Source: Desulfofustis limnaeus
GTDB taxonomy: Bacteria; Desulfobacterota; Desulfobulbia; Desulfobulbales; Desulfocapsaceae
Direction: 5' to 3'
Assembly (NCBI RefSeq): GCF_023169885.1
Contig: NZ_AP025516.1
Location: forward strand, 496,001-560,000
DNA: 64,000 nt
The position numbers and the translations under genes are program-made. A model generated the notes under the pieces. The model had not been told where the DNA came from. It searched no databases and worked only from the letters and a program-made list of their open reading frames with translations. Positions within the stretch are counted from its first letter, which is position 1, and the number at the start of each line of letters is the position of its first letter. Positions 44,590-55,851 of the stretch are shown here, in pieces.

Positions 44590-45411
44590 ATGGCAATTAA
44601 AACATATAAACCAACTTCAGCCGGCAAACGACACCACGTGTCGACCAGAAATCCGGATCTGTCCACGAGCGGACCTGAAAAGAGCCTGGTGGTCAGCCTC
44701 AGTCGAAGCGGCGGCCGGAACAACTACGGCAGGGTTACGGCTCGACATCTGGGCGGAGGTCATAAACGTAAGTACCGGGTGATCGATTTCAAGCGGAACA
44801 AGACCGACATCACCGCCAAGGTGGTTGCAATTGAATACGATCCGAACCGATCCGCCAATATTGCCCTGCTCAGCTATCTTGACGGGGAGAAGAATTATAT
44901 TCTTGCCCCGGATGGAATCGCCGTCGGCGACAAGGTCGTGGCCGGTGAAAAGGTTGATATCCAGCCGGGCAATTGTTTGCCGATGGTCAACATCCCGCTG
45001 GGTACCGTCATTCACAATATCGAAATGAAGATCGGCAAGGGTGCCCAGTTGGTGCGCAGTGCCGGTGCTTCGGCCCAGTTGATGGCAAAAGAAGGAAATC
45101 ACGTCCTGGTTCGGTTGCCATCCGGGGAAGTGAGGAAGTTTCACAACCTGTGCCGCGCCTGCATTGGACAGGTGGGAAATCGTGAGCATGAGAGCCAAAA
45201 ACTCGGAAAAGCTGGCCGATCCCGCTGGCTCGGCAGGCGACCCAGTGTCCGAGGTGTGGCGATGAACCCGGTTGATCACCCGATGGGCGGTGGCGAAGGT
45301 AAGAGTTCAGGCGGACGGCATCCTTGCACCCCATGGGGCAAACCGACCAAGGGTTACAAGACGAGAGGCAAGAAAGCGTCTGACAAGATGATTGTCAAAC
45401 GGAGATCATAA
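44590..45411 (+). CDS. rplB: Ribosomal protein L2
   Basis: A 273-residue core 50S protein needed for subunit joining. [32 protein letters not shown], and [20 protein letters not shown] with the conserved histidine near residue 229. Short ribosome site (GGAG). Confidence 0.98.
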   Translation: MAIKTYKPTSAGKRHHVSTRNPDLSTSGPEKSLVVSLSRSGGRNNYGRVTARHLGGGHKRKYRVIDFKRNKTDITAKVVAIEYDPNRSANIALLSYLDGEKNYILAPDGIAVGDKVVAGEKVDIQPGNCLPMVNIPLGTVIHNIEMKIGKGAQLVRSAGASAQLMAKEGNHVLVRLPSGEVRKFHNLCRACIGQVGNREHESQKLGKAGRSRWLGRRPSVRGVAMNPVDHPMGGGEGKSSGGRHPCTPWGKPTKGYKTRGKKASDKMIVKRRS

Positions 45412-45424
45412 CAAGGAGTAGATA

Positions 45425-45697
45425 ATGTCTCGCTCAGTTAAGAAAGGACCATTTGTCGACGATCATCTGGCCAGAAAGGTGGAGAGCGCCGTTTCGTCAG
45501 GTTCCCGGAAGGTGATCAAGACCTGGTCACGGCGGTCGGACATTGTGCCGGAGATGGTCGGGCTTACCTTTGCAGTTCACAACGGCAAGAAATTTGTGCC
45601 GGTTTTCGTCACCGAGAATATGGTTGGCCACAAGCTCGGGGAGTTCTCTCCCACCAGAACCTTCTACGGTCATGCCGCAGACAGGAAGAAAAAATAA
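45425..45697 (+). CDS. rpsS: Ribosomal protein S19
   Basis: A 90-residue 30S head protein. [20 protein letters not shown] at the start and [20 protein letters not shown] near the end. Starts 13 bases after rplB with AAGGAG. Confidence 0.98.
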   Translation: MSRSVKKGPFVDDHLARKVESAVSSGSRKVIKTWSRRSDIVPEMVGLTFAVHNGKKFVPVFVTENMVGHKLGEFSPTRTFYGHAADRKKK

Positions 45698-45736
45698 CGA
45701 CACTGTTGGTGACATCACGTATTGGGAGCAGACAAG

Positions 45737-46069
45737 ATGGAAGCACGAGCCGTTGGAAAATATATCCGGATATCGCCGCAAAAAGCCCGTCTGGTGGCGG
45801 ATGTCGTCCGGGGCATGAATGTTGACAAGGCCATTACCACTTTGCGCTTCATGCCGAAAAAAGGGGCGGCCATTATTCGTCAAGTGATTGAGTCGGCGGT
45901 GGCCAATGCCACGCAGGACGACCGGGTCGATGTCGATAACCTGTTCATCAAGAAGATCGACATCGACGGCGGGCCATCGCTGAAGCGGATCATGCCGCGA
46001 GCCCAGGGCCGGGCTACACGGATTATCAAGCGTACCAGCCATATCACGGTTGTTCTCGACGAGGTCTAA
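45737..46069 (+). CDS. rplV: Ribosomal protein L22
   Basis: A 110-residue tunnel protein. EARAVGKYIRISPQKARLVA at the start, and the beta hairpin near RIMPRAQGRATRIIKRTSHI reaches the constriction where macrolides bind. The ATG at 45737 was chosen over an in-frame TTG at 45722. Confidence 0.97.
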   Translation: MEARAVGKYIRISPQKARLVADVVRGMNVDKAITTLRFMPKKGAAIIRQVIESAVANATQDDRVDVDNLFIKKIDIDGGPSLKRIMPRAQGRATRIIKRTSHITVVLDEV

Positions 46070-46147
46070 TAGGACTTTGCCACAGCAAACCGAATTTGGT
46101 GCGAATGACGTTATCACATTAATCACCTACTCAGTGGGAGGGTTATT

Positions 46148-46795
46148 TTGGGCCAGAAGGTTAATCCAATAGGACTAAGACTGAATATTACCCGTTCATG
46201 GGATTCTATCTGGTACGCTGATAAAGAATACAGCACGTATCTCATTGAAGATCAGAAGATACGCAAGTACCTGAAGAAAAGACTCTATCATGCAGGGTTG
46301 TCGAAAATTGCGATCGAACGGACCGGAGAGAAACTCCGGGTGAAGCTCTTCACCGCTCGGCCGGGTATCGTTATCGGCAAGAAAGGAGCCGAAATCGAGA
46401 CCTTGAAGAAGGACCTGGAAAAATTCGTCAAACGTCCTGTGTCCCTTGACATCCAGGAAGTACGTCGTCCCGAGGCCGATGCTCAGCTGATTGCCGAATC
46501 CATCGCCTCGCAGCTCGAGCGACGAATAGCCTTTCGGCGAGCCATGAAGAAAGCGGTCAATTCAGCGCTACGGTTCGGTGTTCAGGGGATTAAAATTTCC
46601 TGTTCCGGGCGGCTCGGCGGTGCTGAGATGTCCCGTTGTGAATGGGTACGCGAAGGACGAGTGCCGTTGCATACGTTGCGCGCCGATGTGGATTACGCCC
46701 TGGCCGAAGCCAACACCACCTATGGCATAATCGGTGTCAAGGTGTGGATCTTCCATGGCGAAGTTCTCGAAGAGCGTGAACAGGCAAGCAATTGA
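46148..46795 (+). CDS. rpsC: Ribosomal protein S3
   Basis: A 215-residue 30S protein at the mRNA entry channel. The N-terminus [19 protein letters not shown] is exact for the family, which fixes a TTG start at 46148 after GGGAGG. The KH domain has [21 protein letters not shown]-terminal domain complete. Confidence 0.98.
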   Translation: MGQKVNPIGLRLNITRSWDSIWYADKEYSTYLIEDQKIRKYLKKRLYHAGLSKIAIERTGEKLRVKLFTARPGIVIGKKGAEIETLKKDLEKFVKRPVSLDIQEVRRPEADAQLIAESIASQLERRIAFRRAMKKAVNSALRFGVQGIKISCSGRLGGAEMSRCEWVREGRVPLHTLRADVDYALAEANTTYGIIGVKVWIFHGEVLEEREQASN

Positions 46796-46849
46796 CAGAG
46801 ATCGGCGTTGTGCTGTGTTTTTAGATCAGAGCATTCATGGAGTTGAGAT

Positions 46850-47266
46850 ATGTTAAGTCCCAAGAAAGTTAAACACAGAAAAGTTTTCAAGGGGAAATTG
46901 AGGGGGACGGCCCAGCGTGGTGCAACCATCTCCTTTGGTGAATACGCCTTGAAGGCCGTGACCAGTGGCAGAATGACGGCGCAGCAGATCGAGGCCGCAC
47001 GTATCGCCATCAATCGTAAAATCAAACGTGGTGGCAAGGTGTGGATTCGTGTCTTTCCCGACAAGCCGGTCACCAAAAAGCCCGCTGAAACCAGGATGGG
47101 TAAAGGTAAAGGCAGCCCGGAATTCTGGGTCGCGCCGGTTAAACCGGGTAAAATCCTTTACGAATTGTCAGGGGTCACCGAAGAACTCGCAGTTCGCGCC
47201 CTCACCCTGGCCGGTAACAAATTGCCTTTTGCCACGAAGGTGATCTCGAAGAGGAGTACCGTATGA
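46850..47266 (+). CDS. rplP: Ribosomal protein L16
   Basis: A 138-residue protein beside the A-site t[17 protein letters not shown] at the start, then [13 protein letters not shown] and [18 protein letters not shown]. Its stop overlaps the rpmC start. Confidence 0.98.
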   Translation: MLSPKKVKHRKVFKGKLRGTAQRGATISFGEYALKAVTSGRMTAQQIEAARIAINRKIKRGGKVWIRVFPDKPVTKKPAETRMGKGKGSPEFWVAPVKPGKILYELSGVTEELAVRALTLAGNKLPFATKVISKRSTV

Positions 47267-47454
47267 AAGTTGAAGATTTCCGCAAAATGACCGATGAAGA
47301 GCGGGCCAAGAAGACGCGGGAACTGAGAGAAGAGTTGGGCAACCTGGCTTTTCAGCATAAGCTCAGACCGCTGGAAGATACGTCGCGCATGAAAAAAATT
47401 AAAAAGGATATCGCGCGGCTATTGACTGTTGCCCGTGAAAAATCAGCTAGTTGA
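47263..47454 (+). CDS. rpmC: Ribosomal protein L29
   Basis: A 63-residue two-helix protein at the tunnel exit. [20 protein letters not shown] and [12 protein letters not shown] fit the family. Coupled to rplP through ATGA. Confidence 0.96.
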   Translation: MKVEDFRKMTDEERAKKTRELREELGNLAFQHKLRPLEDTSRMKKIKKDIARLLTVAREKSAS

Positions 47455-47515
47455 TCTAGCTCTGGACATTTTATTCGAATTAGACATCGCGCCTCAACCT
47501 CTTTGAATAGACATT

Positions 47516-47776
47516 ATGAGCGAACAGAAAAAAGCACGCAAGACAAGGACCGGATCCGTTGTCAGCAACAGAATGGAAAAGACCGTGGTGGTTCGCGTTG
47601 AACGAAAGTTTCGGCACAAGCTGTACGGCAAATTCGTCAAGACCAGTGTCAAGTATCTTGCCGACGATCCAGATAACCAATGTAATATCGGAGACCTGGT
47701 CCTCATTGAGGAATGTCGTCCCTTGAGCAAGAACAAGCGCTGGAGAGTCAAGACGATCCTTCAACAGGCAGTTTAA
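47516..47776 (+). CDS. rpsQ: Ribosomal protein S17
   Basis: An 86-residue OB-fold 30S protein. GSVVSNRMEKTVVVRVER and GDLVLIEECRPLSKNKRWRV are diagnostic. No strong ribosome site upstream; the ATG fits the family length. Confidence 0.97.
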   Translation: MSEQKKARKTRTGSVVSNRMEKTVVVRVERKFRHKLYGKFVKTSVKYLADDPDNQCNIGDLVLIEECRPLSKNKRWRVKTILQQAV

Positions 47777-47830
47777 CGTCGACCGGTCGATGACTGACGG
47801 GTTAGGGCTGATAGAAAGTCAGGTGACATC

Positions 47831-48199
47831 ATGATACAAACTGAAACAGTACTGAATGTTGCCGATAACTCTGGTGCGCGGAAGGTCATGTGTATCAGGG
47901 TGCTCGGTGGCACAAGAAAGAGATACGCCGGCATCGGCGATGTAATTGTTGTCGCGGTCAAGGACGCCATCCCCCATGCCAAGGTGAAAAAGGGAGATGT
48001 GATGACGGCAGTTATCGTCCGGACCAAGAAAGAGATGAAACGAACCGATGATACGTGGGTCAGGTTCGACGAGAACGCCGCGGTGTTGCTGTCCAATGCC
48101 GGTGAACCGATCGGCACTCGTATCTTTGGACCGGTGGCCCGCGAGTTGAGAAACCAGGGGTTCATGAAGATCGTCTCCCTGGCGCCGGAAGTGCTTTGA
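47831..48199 (+). CDS. rplN: Ribosomal protein L14
   Basis: A 122-residue 50S interface protein. [20 protein letters not shown] at the start and [20 protein letters not shown] at the end match the family across its full length. SD AGGTGA eight bases upstream. Confidence 0.98.
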   Translation: MIQTETVLNVADNSGARKVMCIRVLGGTRKRYAGIGDVIVVAVKDAIPHAKVKKGDVMTAVIVRTKKEMKRTDDTWVRFDENAAVLLSNAGEPIGTRIFGPVARELRNQGFMKIVSLAPEVL

Positions 48200-48241
48200 T
48201 GACAACGTGCCGGACATGACACTGTAACGATAGGTACTACA

Positions 48242-48574
48242 ATGAGAAAAGGCAGAACATACCTGAAGGCGAACGATCAGGTGGAAGTGATCGCCGGAAA
48301 AGACAAGGGACGGGTTGGCAAGGTGCTGAAAGTATTTCCTGCGCTCGATAAAGCAACGGTGGAACGGATCAACATGATCAAGCGCCATACAAAGCCTCGT
48401 GACGCCAGCCAACAGGGACAAATCGTCGAGCGAGAGGCCCCGATCCATGTTTCCAATCTGCAGCTGATTTGTCCGGAATGTACGCAGACCGGTCGTGTCG
48501 GCAGGAAGATACTGGAGGATGGGACGAAGGTTCGTTTTTGCAAAAAATGCGGCGAATCGATCGAAAGCAAATAA
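48242..48574 (+). CDS. rplX: Ribosomal protein L24
   Basis: A 110-residue assembly initiator. KOW motif [20 protein letters not shown]. Unlike many L24s it ends in a zinc-ribbon-like part, ICPECTQTG then [10 protein letters not shown], with two CxxC pairs. Confidence 0.97.
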   Translation: MRKGRTYLKANDQVEVIAGKDKGRVGKVLKVFPALDKATVERINMIKRHTKPRDASQQGQIVEREAPIHVSNLQLICPECTQTGRVGRKILEDGTKVRFCKKCGESIESK

Positions 48575-48609
48575 CAGGCGGCTAACGAGGGTCACGTCAG
48601 GAGTTACAC

Positions 48610-49149
48610 ATGGGTGCACTTAAGGACTTTTACTATAACGAATGCGTTGCGGCGCTGAAGGAACAGTTTGGCTACACGAACCTGATGCAGGTGCCCAAGC
48701 TGGAAAAGATCGTATTGAATATGGGCCTTGGCGAGGCGGTGCAGAATCCGAAAATCGTTGAATCCGCAGCTCAGGAACTGACCATGATAGCCGGCCAGAA
48801 AGCGGTGATCACCAAGGCTAAAAAATCGATTGCCGGATTCAAACTGCGCACCGGGATGCCGATCGGTTGCCGGGTTACCCTGCGGGGAGATCGGATGTAC
48901 GATTTCTTCAGCAAATTGGTAAATATTGCACTTCCCCGGGTACGTGACTTTCGAGGTGTTTCTCCGAAGGGATTCGACGGCCGAGGCAATTTTTCTCTTG
49001 GTGTCCGGGAAGAGATCATTTTTCCTGAGATCGACTACGACAAGATCGACAAGATCAAGGGACTCAATATCTCCATCGTCACCAGCGCCCAGACCAATGA
49101 AGAGGGACGATCGCTGCTGACCCTGATGGGGATGCCGTTTCGGAAATAA
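48610..49149 (+). CDS. rplE: Ribosomal protein L5
   Basis: A 179-residue protein contacting 5S rRNA and P-site t[23 protein letters not shown], then [20 protein letters not shown], and the closing [20 protein letters not shown] 136-base gap with no visible structure follows. Confidence 0.98.
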   Translation: MGALKDFYYNECVAALKEQFGYTNLMQVPKLEKIVLNMGLGEAVQNPKIVESAAQELTMIAGQKAVITKAKKSIAGFKLRTGMPIGCRVTLRGDRMYDFFSKLVNIALPRVRDFRGVSPKGFDGRGNFSLGVREEIIFPEIDYDKIDKIKGLNISIVTSAQTNEEGRSLLTLMGMPFRK

Positions 49150-49285
49150 GAATGAGTTGCGCAAGGCCCTGCTGCCGCCATGAGTTCAACTCAATTTTGC
49201 AGACAGGCGTGAGACTGGGCATAGCCGCAACTTTGGCAGAACGACTAACAACGAGCGTATTCATATCGGATGAGTGGAGGATGGT

Positions 49286-49471
49286 TTGGCTAAGAAATCG
49301 ATGATTGCGAGGGCGCAACGAAAACCCAAGTTCAAGGTTCGGCAACATAACCGATGCCCTCTTTGTGGCCGGCCTCGTGCGTACATCAGGAAATTCGGCG
49401 TCTGCCGGCTCTGCTTCCGGTCCTTGGCCTCCAAGGGCGAGATTACGGGTGTGACCAAATCGAGCTGGTAG
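49286..49471 (+). CDS. rpsN: Ribosomal protein S14, zinc-binding (type Z)
   Basis: A 61-residue short S14 with [20 protein letters not shown] giving four zinc-ligating cysteines. It starts with TTG at 49286; GGAGG ends five bases upstream and covers an earlier in-frame GTG. The protein then begins [15 protein letters not shown], as expected. Confidence 0.97.
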   Translation: MAKKSMIARAQRKPKFKVRQHNRCPLCGRPRAYIRKFGVCRLCFRSLASKGEITGVTKSSW

Positions 49472-49529
49472 CAGCGAAGACGATACCGCAGATTAGTCAA
49501 ACGATTGATTTAGAGAAGGAGTTTTCGCT

Positions 49530-49928
49530 ATGTCGATGAGCGATCCCCTGGCAGACATGCTGACCAGGATACGAAACGCAGTAATGGTTAAATTCGGCAC
49601 GGTGCAGATGCCTAAGTCGAATATTAAGGTGAATGTGGCGAAGGTACTCGAGGATGAAGGGTATATCGCCGGATACGAGGTTTCCGATGACGGACCGCAG
49701 GGCACGTTGACCATCAATTTGAAGTATGGACCCAACGGCGAATCCGTGATCACCGGCATCAAGCGGGTCAGCAAGCCGGGATTGCGGCAATATGCGAAGG
49801 CTGGCGAGATACCGATAGTCATGAACGGTCTAGGCGTGTCCATCGTATCCACATCAAAAGGAATCATCACTGACCGTGCGGCTCGTAAACTGAACACCGG
49901 CGGTGAGGTATTGTGCCAGGTGTGGTAA
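49530..49928 (+). CDS. rpsH: Ribosomal protein S8
   Basis: A 132-residue 16S-binding protein and, in E. coli, the spc operon repressor. [14 protein letters not shown] at the start and [20 protein letters not shown] at the end. SD AAGGAG eight bases before the ATG. Confidence 0.98.
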   Translation: MSMSDPLADMLTRIRNAVMVKFGTVQMPKSNIKVNVAKVLEDEGYIAGYEVSDDGPQGTLTINLKYGPNGESVITGIKRVSKPGLRQYAKAGEIPIVMNGLGVSIVSTSKGIITDRAARKLNTGGEVLCQVW

Positions 49929-49952
49929 CACCGGTTCGCAACGGAGGAAATT

Positions 49953-50492
49953 ATGTCTCGAATTGGAAAATTGCCGATACCGGTACCGGCGGGAGTCACG
50001 GTTGAAATCAGCGGCCAGGACATCTCGGTGTCCGGTAAAAAGGGCTCCTTGAACAGAACCGTTCATCCGGAGATCGCACTTGAATTGAAAGACGGTCAGA
50101 TCTTGGTCGACGGCAAGAAAGACGGCCGCAATGTCAGCGCCTTCCGTGGGCTCACCCGGTCTTTGGTGAATAACATGGTGATTGGTGTCGACCAAGGGTT
50201 CAAACGTATTCTGGTCATCGAAGGGGTCGGTTATCGTGCGAGCATGTCTGGCACCAGCCTGTCACTGAGCGTCGGTTATTCGAATCCGGTGGAGTTTTCT
50301 CTGCCGCAGGGAGTGGCTGCCAGTGTAGAGGGAAACAACAAGATCGTACTGGAATCGATAGATAAAGAAATTCTCGGGCTGACGGCTGCTAAGATTCGTG
50401 CTATCCGTAAACCTGAGCCCTATAAGGGCAAAGGTATTCGTTACGAAGACGAGCGGATCGTTCGCAAGGCCGGCAAGACCGGAGCTAAATAA
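49953..50492 (+). CDS. rplF: Ribosomal protein L6
   Basis: A 179-residue two-domain 50S protein. SRIGKLPIPVPAGVTVEISG at the start and the signature PEPYKGKGIRYEDERIVRKA near the end. SD GGAGG. Confidence 0.98.
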   Translation: MSRIGKLPIPVPAGVTVEISGQDISVSGKKGSLNRTVHPEIALELKDGQILVDGKKDGRNVSAFRGLTRSLVNNMVIGVDQGFKRILVIEGVGYRASMSGTSLSLSVGYSNPVEFSLPQGVAASVEGNNKIVLESIDKEILGLTAAKIRAIRKPEPYKGKGIRYEDERIVRKAGKTGAK

Positions 50493-50540
50493 GAGTTTTT
50501 TTTTACTGATCATATTTTCTTACTGGTTGAGACAATCACG

Positions 50541-50906
50541 ATGGCTAAGACAAATCCCAGTACCGTAGCACGGTTGAAGCGGGCCAAACGGATTCGCTCC
50601 AAGGTCGTGGGCACGAGCGAGCGACCGAGGCTCAGTGTCTTCAAAAGCAGCAAACATATTTACGCGCAAATTATTGACGACAGCGTCGGATCAACCCTCG
50701 TTTCCATGTCGACGGTTGATAAATCGTTTACCGCCGGTGATGAGAAGGGAAAAATCGCCGCCGCCAAGAAAGTGGGCCAGGTGATTGCCGAGCGGGCCAA
50801 GGCAGCCGGTATCAGCAAAGTGGTCTTTGATCGCGGCGGATATATCTACCACGGTCGGATAAAGGCTCTTTCCGAAGGAGCCCGGGAAGGCGGATTGGAT
50901 TTCTAA
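50541..50906 (+). CDS. rplR: Ribosomal protein L18
   Basis: A 121-residue 5S rRNA-binding protein. [20 protein letters not shown] and [20 protein letters not shown] are typical. The ribosome site before 50541 is weak. Confidence 0.97.
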   Translation: MAKTNPSTVARLKRAKRIRSKVVGTSERPRLSVFKSSKHIYAQIIDDSVGSTLVSMSTVDKSFTAGDEKGKIAAAKKVGQVIAERAKAAGISKVVFDRGGYIYHGRIKALSEGAREGGLDF

Positions 50907-50928
50907 CTCGTATCATAGGGGGTGTTCC

Positions 50929-51444
50929 TTGTCTGAGTTTAAACGTTCCAAAGGTGAAATGGCTGAGGAACTCATTGAAAAAATAGTGTTTATCAACCGT
51001 GTTGCCAAAGTCGTTAAAGGCGGCCGACGATTCAGCTTCAGCGCCATTGTGGTGGTCGGTGACGGCAACGGAAAGGTGGGTTACGGCCTGGGCAAAGCCA
51101 ATCAGGTACCGGAAGCGATCCGAAAGGGGATCGAGAAAGCCCGCCGAGATATGGAACCAGTCGCCCTGAGCGATGTTTCCATCCCGCATGAGATCATTGG
51201 CACCTATGGAGCCGGAAAAGTATTACTTAAACCGGCTTCAGAGGGTACCGGCGTCATTGCCGGCGGTCCAGTGCGAGCAGTGCTTGAGGCTGCCGGAATC
51301 AGCAATATTTTGACCAAATGCCTCGGGTCCCACAATCCGCATAATATGGTCAAGGCGACCCTTGACGGACTGAGGAAGCTTCGTAGTCCGAAAAAAATCG
51401 CCCAGCTGCGCGGTAAAACGGTGGAAGAGCTGACCGCCTCCTGA
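50929..51444 (+). CDS. rpsE: Ribosomal protein S5
   Basis: A 171-residue decoding-fidelity protein. [20 protein letters not shown] then [21 protein letters not shown] place the start at TTG 50929 (AGGGGG upstream); an ATG ten codons later would remove part of the normal N-terminus. Confidence 0.95.
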   Translation: MSEFKRSKGEMAEELIEKIVFINRVAKVVKGGRRFSFSAIVVVGDGNGKVGYGLGKANQVPEAIRKGIEKARRDMEPVALSDVSIPHEIIGTYGAGKVLLKPASEGTGVIAGGPVRAVLEAAGISNILTKCLGSHNPHNMVKATLDGLRKLRSPKKIAQLRGKTVEELTAS

Positions 51445-51528
51445 TACCTTCGGGTTGAAGGAGAGTACTGTAGTGGGTGTACGGTAGGCGGTGACAATTA
51501 TTACCACATGATAAAACGGTGAAGTTAC

Positions 51529-51711
51529 ATGGCTGAGACGATTACTTTCACATTGGTCAAGAGCGAAATCGGCAGCACGAGGAAGATCCGTGCCACGCTC
51601 ACCGGCTTGGGATTGACCAAATTACATAAAACAATCACGCGCAAAGACACTCCCGAGATCAGAGGGATGCTCGCCAAAGTAGCGCACCTGGTTCGTGTTG
51701 AGGAGGCCTAA
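51529..51711 (+). CDS. rpmD: Ribosomal protein L30
   Basis: A 60-residue 50S protein. [20 protein letters not shown] and [20 protein letters not shown]. It ends directly against rplO (TAA then ATG). Confidence 0.96.
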   Translation: MAETITFTLVKSEIGSTRKIRATLTGLGLTKLHKTITRKDTPEIRGMLAKVAHLVRVEEA

Positions 51712-52167
51712 ATGCTGAAGTTATCAAATCTTTCCCCACAAAAGGGGGCGAACAGGCAAAAAAAGCGGGTTGGCCGTGGGCCAGGATCCGGTCATGGGAA
51801 GACCGCCGGCAAAGGACACAAAGGTGCTCGGGCCCGATCCGGTTACCAATCGAAACCAGGGTTTGAGGGTGGTCAGATGCCGTTGCAGCGGCGTCTGCCG
51901 AAACGAGGATTCAACAATGTTTTCCGCAAGGAATACGCTATTGTCGGCGTAGGCCAGCTGGATAAATTTGAGGCCGGCCAGGAAGTAACCGCAGAAGCCT
52001 TGGCCTCTGCCGGTATGGTGAAGGCAGGGAGTGCCGTGAAGATTTTGGCTAACGGTGAAATATCCAAGTCTTTGACCGTCAAAGTAGACAAGGTCAGTCG
52101 GCAGGCCCGGGAGTTGATCGAGAAGGCCGGTGGCACCGTGATCGAATCGGTCCCTGCGGCAGAATAA
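51712..52167 (+). CDS. rplO: Ribosomal protein L15
   Basis: A 151-residue late-assembly 50S protein. LSNLSPQKGANRQKKRVGRG and GSGHGKTAGKGHKGARARSG in the basic extended N-terminus. No spacer from rpmD; its ribosome site (GTTGAGGAGG) lies in the rpmD 3' end. Confidence 0.97.
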   Translation: MLKLSNLSPQKGANRQKKRVGRGPGSGHGKTAGKGHKGARARSGYQSKPGFEGGQMPLQRRLPKRGFNNVFRKEYAIVGVGQLDKFEAGQEVTAEALASAGMVKAGSAVKILANGEISKSLTVKVDKVSRQARELIEKAGGTVIESVPAAE

Positions 52168-52321
52168 TTCATCTTTAAAGCCATACAGTTGCCATACACC
52201 TGTCGAGTCTCGCCTCCTGCAGTTTGGGCGAGCACACCGATCGGTTGGCAGCGACGGACCGTTTTCTTGAAAGACCGGCGTCCATGAGACGCCGGTTTCA
52301 TGCTATGCCAAGGACGTCTCC

Positions 52322-53626
52322 ATGAGCGGATTACAAAGGGCGGCACAGATTCCGGAGCTACGGAAAAGATTGCTGTTCACGCTGATTATGCTGGCCGTGT
52401 ACCGGATTGGTGTTCAGGTACCAACGCCAGGCATCAACAGCGAAGCGCTGAGCGCTTTTTTTCAGCAGAACGCCGGGACCCTGTTCGGCATGTTCAATAT
52501 GTTTTCCGGCGGGGCCTTGGAGAATTTCTCCATTTTTGCCCTGGGAATCATGCCCTACATCAGTGCGTCGATCATCATGCAGTTGCTGACCGTGGTCATA
52601 CCTCAGCTCGAAACGTTGAAGAAAGAGGGTGAATCCGGTCGTCGGAAGATCACGCAGTACACGCGCTACGGCACGGTACTCCTCAGTGTCGTACAGGGAT
52701 CGTTCATTGCCGTTGGTCTTGAGGGGATGACGGGAATCGGAGGCGAGATGATCGTCCTTGATCCCGGCGTCCAATTCAAGCTCATGACCATCATTACCTT
52801 GACCTCGGGAACAGCTTTTCTGATGTGGCTCGGTGAGCAGATGACCGAGCGTGGCGTCGGCAATGGCATCTCACTGATCATTTTTGCCGGTATTGTCGCC
52901 AGCGGCCCTTCCGCCTTGGTCAATTTTATAGAACTGGTACGGGCCGGAGAGATTCAGCTGTTTTTCGTACCGTTCATCATCGTCATGATGCTGGTGGTGG
53001 TCGGGATCGTCGTATTTGTTGAGACGGCCCAGCGACGAATACCCATTCAGTACGCCAAACGGGTGGTCGGACGGAGAGTATATGGCGGACAAAGCTCTCA
53101 TCTGCCTTTGAAAATCAATGTTTCAGGAGTCATTCCACCGATCTTTGCCTCATCAATTATGATGTTTCCGGCGACTATCGGTAGCTTTGTGCAGGTCGAT
53201 TGGGTGCAGCGCGCCTCGGCAGCCATGTCTCCGGGCAGCGTTTACTACTATGTATGCTTTATCGCTCTGATTGTCTTCTTCTGTTTCTTCTATGCCGCCG
53301 TGCAGTTCAAACCAGACGATGTGGCAGACAATTTGCGGAAAAACGGCGGATTTATTCCTGGTATCAGACCCGGAAAACGAACTGCCGAATTCATCGATAA
53401 AGCCTTGACTCGGTTGACCGTGATTGGATCCATCTATCTTAGCGCCATCTGCGTCATGCCGGACATTTTGATCCAGCGCTTGAGTCTGCCCTTTTATTTT
53501 GGTGGTACGGCACTTCTTATTATCGTTGGTGTGGCTATCGATACTATTTCGCAGATCGAATCCCACTTGGTGATGCGAAATTATGAAGGTTTCTTGAAGC
53601 AGGGACGGATCAGGGGCAGGAGATAG
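52322..53626 (+). CDS. secY: Preprotein translocase subunit SecY
   Basis: Predicted 434-residue channel with ten membrane segments. [20 protein letters not shown] in helix 1, [16 protein letters not shown] in helix 2, and the C-terminal [17 protein letters not shown] with the conserved loop arginines. It works with SecE (26234). A 154-base gap separates it from rplO. Confidence 0.98.
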   Translation: MSGLQRAAQIPELRKRLLFTLIMLAVYRIGVQVPTPGINSEALSAFFQQNAGTLFGMFNMFSGGALENFSIFALGIMPYISASIIMQLLTVVIPQLETLKKEGESGRRKITQYTRYGTVLLSVVQGSFIAVGLEGMTGIGGEMIVLDPGVQFKLMTIITLTSGTAFLMWLGEQMTERGVGNGISLIIFAGIVASGPSALVNFIELVRAGEIQLFFVPFIIVMMLVVVGIVVFVETAQRRIPIQYAKRVVGRRVYGGQSSHLPLKINVSGVIPPIFASSIMMFPATIGSFVQVDWVQRASAAMSPGSVYYYVCFIALIVFFCFFYAAVQFKPDDVADNLRKNGGFIPGIRPGKRTAEFIDKALTRLTVIGSIYLSAICVMPDILIQRLSLPFYFGGTALLIIVGVAIDTISQIESHLVMRNYEGFLKQGRIRGRR

Positions 53627-53629
53627 CAG

Positions 53630-54427
53630 GTGTTCGCTTCAGCCAGCGCTACCCCGGCAGGAAAGGCGATCACTCTCAAAAGTCGGGATGAGATCGAAAT
53701 CATGGCCGAGGCCAATCGTATTGTTGCCGAGGTCCTATCGATCCTTCAGCGAACCGTTGAGCCGGGTATCACCACCTACGATCTCGACCGGATAGCAGAA
53801 GAACATTGCCAAAAACGAAATGCCGTTCCAGCCTTCAAAGGGTATCGCGGCTTTCCCGGCAGTCTCTGCGTTTCGGTGAATGAGGAAGTGGTCCATGGCA
53901 TCCCGTCACGAAAACGTAAATTGCGGAAGGGCGATATCGTTTCGGTGGATTTCGGGACGTTTTACAAGGGGTACTACGGCGATTCGGCGATCACCATCGC
54001 AGTCGGGCGGATCGACGCCTTGAAACAGAAGCTGTTGCGGGTAACTGAAGAATCGTTGACCAAAGCGATTGAGCAGGTACAAATCGGAAATCGGGTGGTT
54101 GATATCGCCGCTGCGGTACAGGACCATGTGGAGCGTAACGGTTTCTCTGTAGTTCGCCAGTTCGTCGGACACGGCATTGGAACCGAATTGCATGAAGGGC
54201 CTGAGATTCCCAACTTCGTTCAAGAGGGAACATCGCCACGGTTGCAGGAGGGGATGGTCCTGGCCATCGAACCGATGGTCAATATCGGTACTCATCAGGT
54301 AAAAGTGCTCCGCGATGGCTGGACGGTGATCACGGCAGACAAAAAGCCGTCGGCCCATTTCGAGCACTCCGTCGCCGTCACTGGCGATGGACCGCTGATT
54401 CTCAGCTCGAGAGATGGGATCACGTGA
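53630..54427 (+). CDS. map: Methionine aminopeptidase, type I
   Basis: Predicted 265-residue metalloenzyme removing the N-terminal Met. Metal ligands fall in VSVDFGTFYKGYYGDSAITI (two Asp), FVGHGIGTELHEGPEIPNF (His), and the C-terminal Glu pair region AIEPMVNIG and HFEHSVAVT. It starts at a GTG three bases after secY, with AGGAGA upstream. This gives ~16 extra N-terminal residues compared with many Map proteins; no better start is visible. Confidence 0.96.
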   Translation: MFASASATPAGKAITLKSRDEIEIMAEANRIVAEVLSILQRTVEPGITTYDLDRIAEEHCQKRNAVPAFKGYRGFPGSLCVSVNEEVVHGIPSRKRKLRKGDIVSVDFGTFYKGYYGDSAITIAVGRIDALKQKLLRVTEESLTKAIEQVQIGNRVVDIAAAVQDHVERNGFSVVRQFVGHGIGTELHEGPEIPNFVQEGTSPRLQEGMVLAIEPMVNIGTHQVKVLRDGWTVITADKKPSAHFEHSVAVTGDGPLILSSRDGIT

Positions 54428-54509
54428 GCGATAAATAGTGCTTCTCAATTTCAAGTTTTTGTATTATAGTAGAAAGCTTTTGAATGCACATTGACATTCA
54501 GGACATTTT

Positions 54510-54743
54510 ATGGCCAAGGAAGAAGCGATAGAGGTTGAAGGAACGATCATCGAGCCATTGCCGAATGCTATGTTCAGGGTAGAATTGGACAATGGGCATA
54601 AGGTGTTGGCGCACATCTCCGGAAAGATGAGGATGCACTTCATTAAGATTCTGCCCGGAGATCGAGTAACGATAGAGCTTTCTCCTTATGATTTGACTCG
54701 CGGCCGGGTAACGTTCAGGGCGAAAAACGCCAGGAAAAAATAG
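54510..54743 (+). CDS. infA: Translation initiation factor IF-1
   Basis: A 77-residue OB-fold factor that binds the 30S A site. [40 protein letters not shown] and [15 protein letters not shown] are family segments. A few residues longer than the usual 72 owing to the basic tail KNARKK. The gap before it (54428-54509) holds an AT-rich TTCTCA-17-TATAGT pair that could be a promoter. Confidence 0.97.
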   Translation: MAKEEAIEVEGTIIEPLPNAMFRVELDNGHKVLAHISGKMRMHFIKILPGDRVTIELSPYDLTRGRVTFRAKNARKK

Positions 54744-54753
54744 GTGGACAATC

Positions 54754-54867
54754 ATGAAAGTGCGCTCATCGGTGAAGAAGATTTGCACTGAATGCAAGAT
54801 CTTCAAGCGAAACGGTATCGTCCGTGTGGCCTGCAAGACGAAAAAGCACAATCAAAAGCAGGGATAA
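54754..54867 (+). CDS. rpmJ: Ribosomal protein L36
   Basis: A 37-residue zinc-binding 50S protein: [20 protein letters not shown], then C27 and H32 complete the metal site (C+ form). GGTGGA precedes the ATG. Ten bases after infA, the usual neighbour. Too short for a default gene finder. Confidence 0.96.
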   Translation: MKVRSSVKKICTECKIFKRNGIVRVACKTKKHNQKQG

Positions 54868-55005
54868 CGGACCAGCCAATCAGAGAGATATACTCGGAGG
54901 TGTTTTGCCGCCAGCGAACCCAGTCCGGCCAATGATAAGCCGAATTGCGGAGCGGTGGGGGGTGAACATCACCGGGACTGTCAATCACAGTAAAGGAGAA
55001 GAGCC

Positions 55006-55371
55006 TTGGCACGTATAGCAGGAGTTGACCTTCCGAAAAATAAGCACATGGATCGGGCGCTCACCTACATCTATGGTATCGGCTTGACCACCGCCCGCAA
55101 GATTCTCGACGCGGTTGACCTGCCCTACACGATGAGCAGCGATGATCTGAGTGGTGACGATGTTAATCGTATCCGCAAGGTCATCGAGAGTGACTATGTC
55201 GTAGAGGGTGACCGCCGTCGTGAGGTTTCGATGGATATTAAAAGACTCACGGATCTCGGATGCTATCGTGGGCGTCGCCATCGACTTGGTCTGCCGGTAC
55301 GCGGACAGAAAACCAAGACCAATGCCAGGACACGCAAAGGGCCCCGTCGCGGTGCCGCTCGTCGAAAATAG
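55006..55371 (+). CDS. rpsM: Ribosomal protein S13
   Basis: A 121-residue 30S head protein at the intersubunit bridge. [20 protein letters not shown] follows a TTG start at 55006 with AAGGAG nine bases upstream. C-terminal [16 protein letters not shown] tail reaches the P-site tRNA. Confidence 0.97.
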   Translation: MARIAGVDLPKNKHMDRALTYIYGIGLTTARKILDAVDLPYTMSSDDLSGDDVNRIRKVIESDYVVEGDRRREVSMDIKRLTDLGCYRGRRHRLGLPVRGQKTKTNARTRKGPRRGAARRK

Positions 55372-55398
55372 TATATAACACACACAAGGTAGATACGT

Positions 55399-55797
55399 AT
55401 GGCAGCTGCAAAAAAGACAGAGGCCCGGAGCAAACGAAAAGTCAAAAAGAACGTTCCGGAAGGCGTTGTTCATATTTATTCGACGTTTAACAACACCATT
55501 GTCACCATTTCCGACAAGCAGGGCAATGTCGTATCCTGGTGCAGTGCCGGTGTGCTTGGCTTTAAAGGTTCGCGTAAAAGCACTCCTTATGCCGCTCAGA
55601 ATGCCGTGGCAGATGCCACCAAAAAAGCGACCGATCAAGGAATGCGGAAAGTGGAAGTCAAGGTGAAGGGTCCCGGTCCGGGACGTGAAGCGGCTCTGCG
55701 TGCTCTGGTTAATGCCGGCTTGGAAGTGACCCGCATCTTCGATGTAACCCCCATTCCTCATAACGGTTGCAAACCTCCCAAGCGCCGCCGCGTCTGA
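55399..55797 (+). CDS. rpsK: Ribosomal protein S11
   Basis: A 132-residue platform protein. [20 protein letters not shown] and the closing [18 protein letters not shown] with the asparagine-glycine pair often converted to isoaspartate. Ribosome site AAGGTAG. Confidence 0.98.
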   Translation: MAAAKKTEARSKRKVKKNVPEGVVHIYSTFNNTIVTISDKQGNVVSWCSAGVLGFKGSRKSTPYAAQNAVADATKKATDQGMRKVEVKVKGPGPGREAALRALVNAGLEVTRIFDVTPIPHNGCKPPKRRRV

Positions 55798-55851
55798 TGG
55801 CGGTGAAGGTGTTGGAGCGGGAAAAAACAGCATAATCAACGGAGGCTCAAG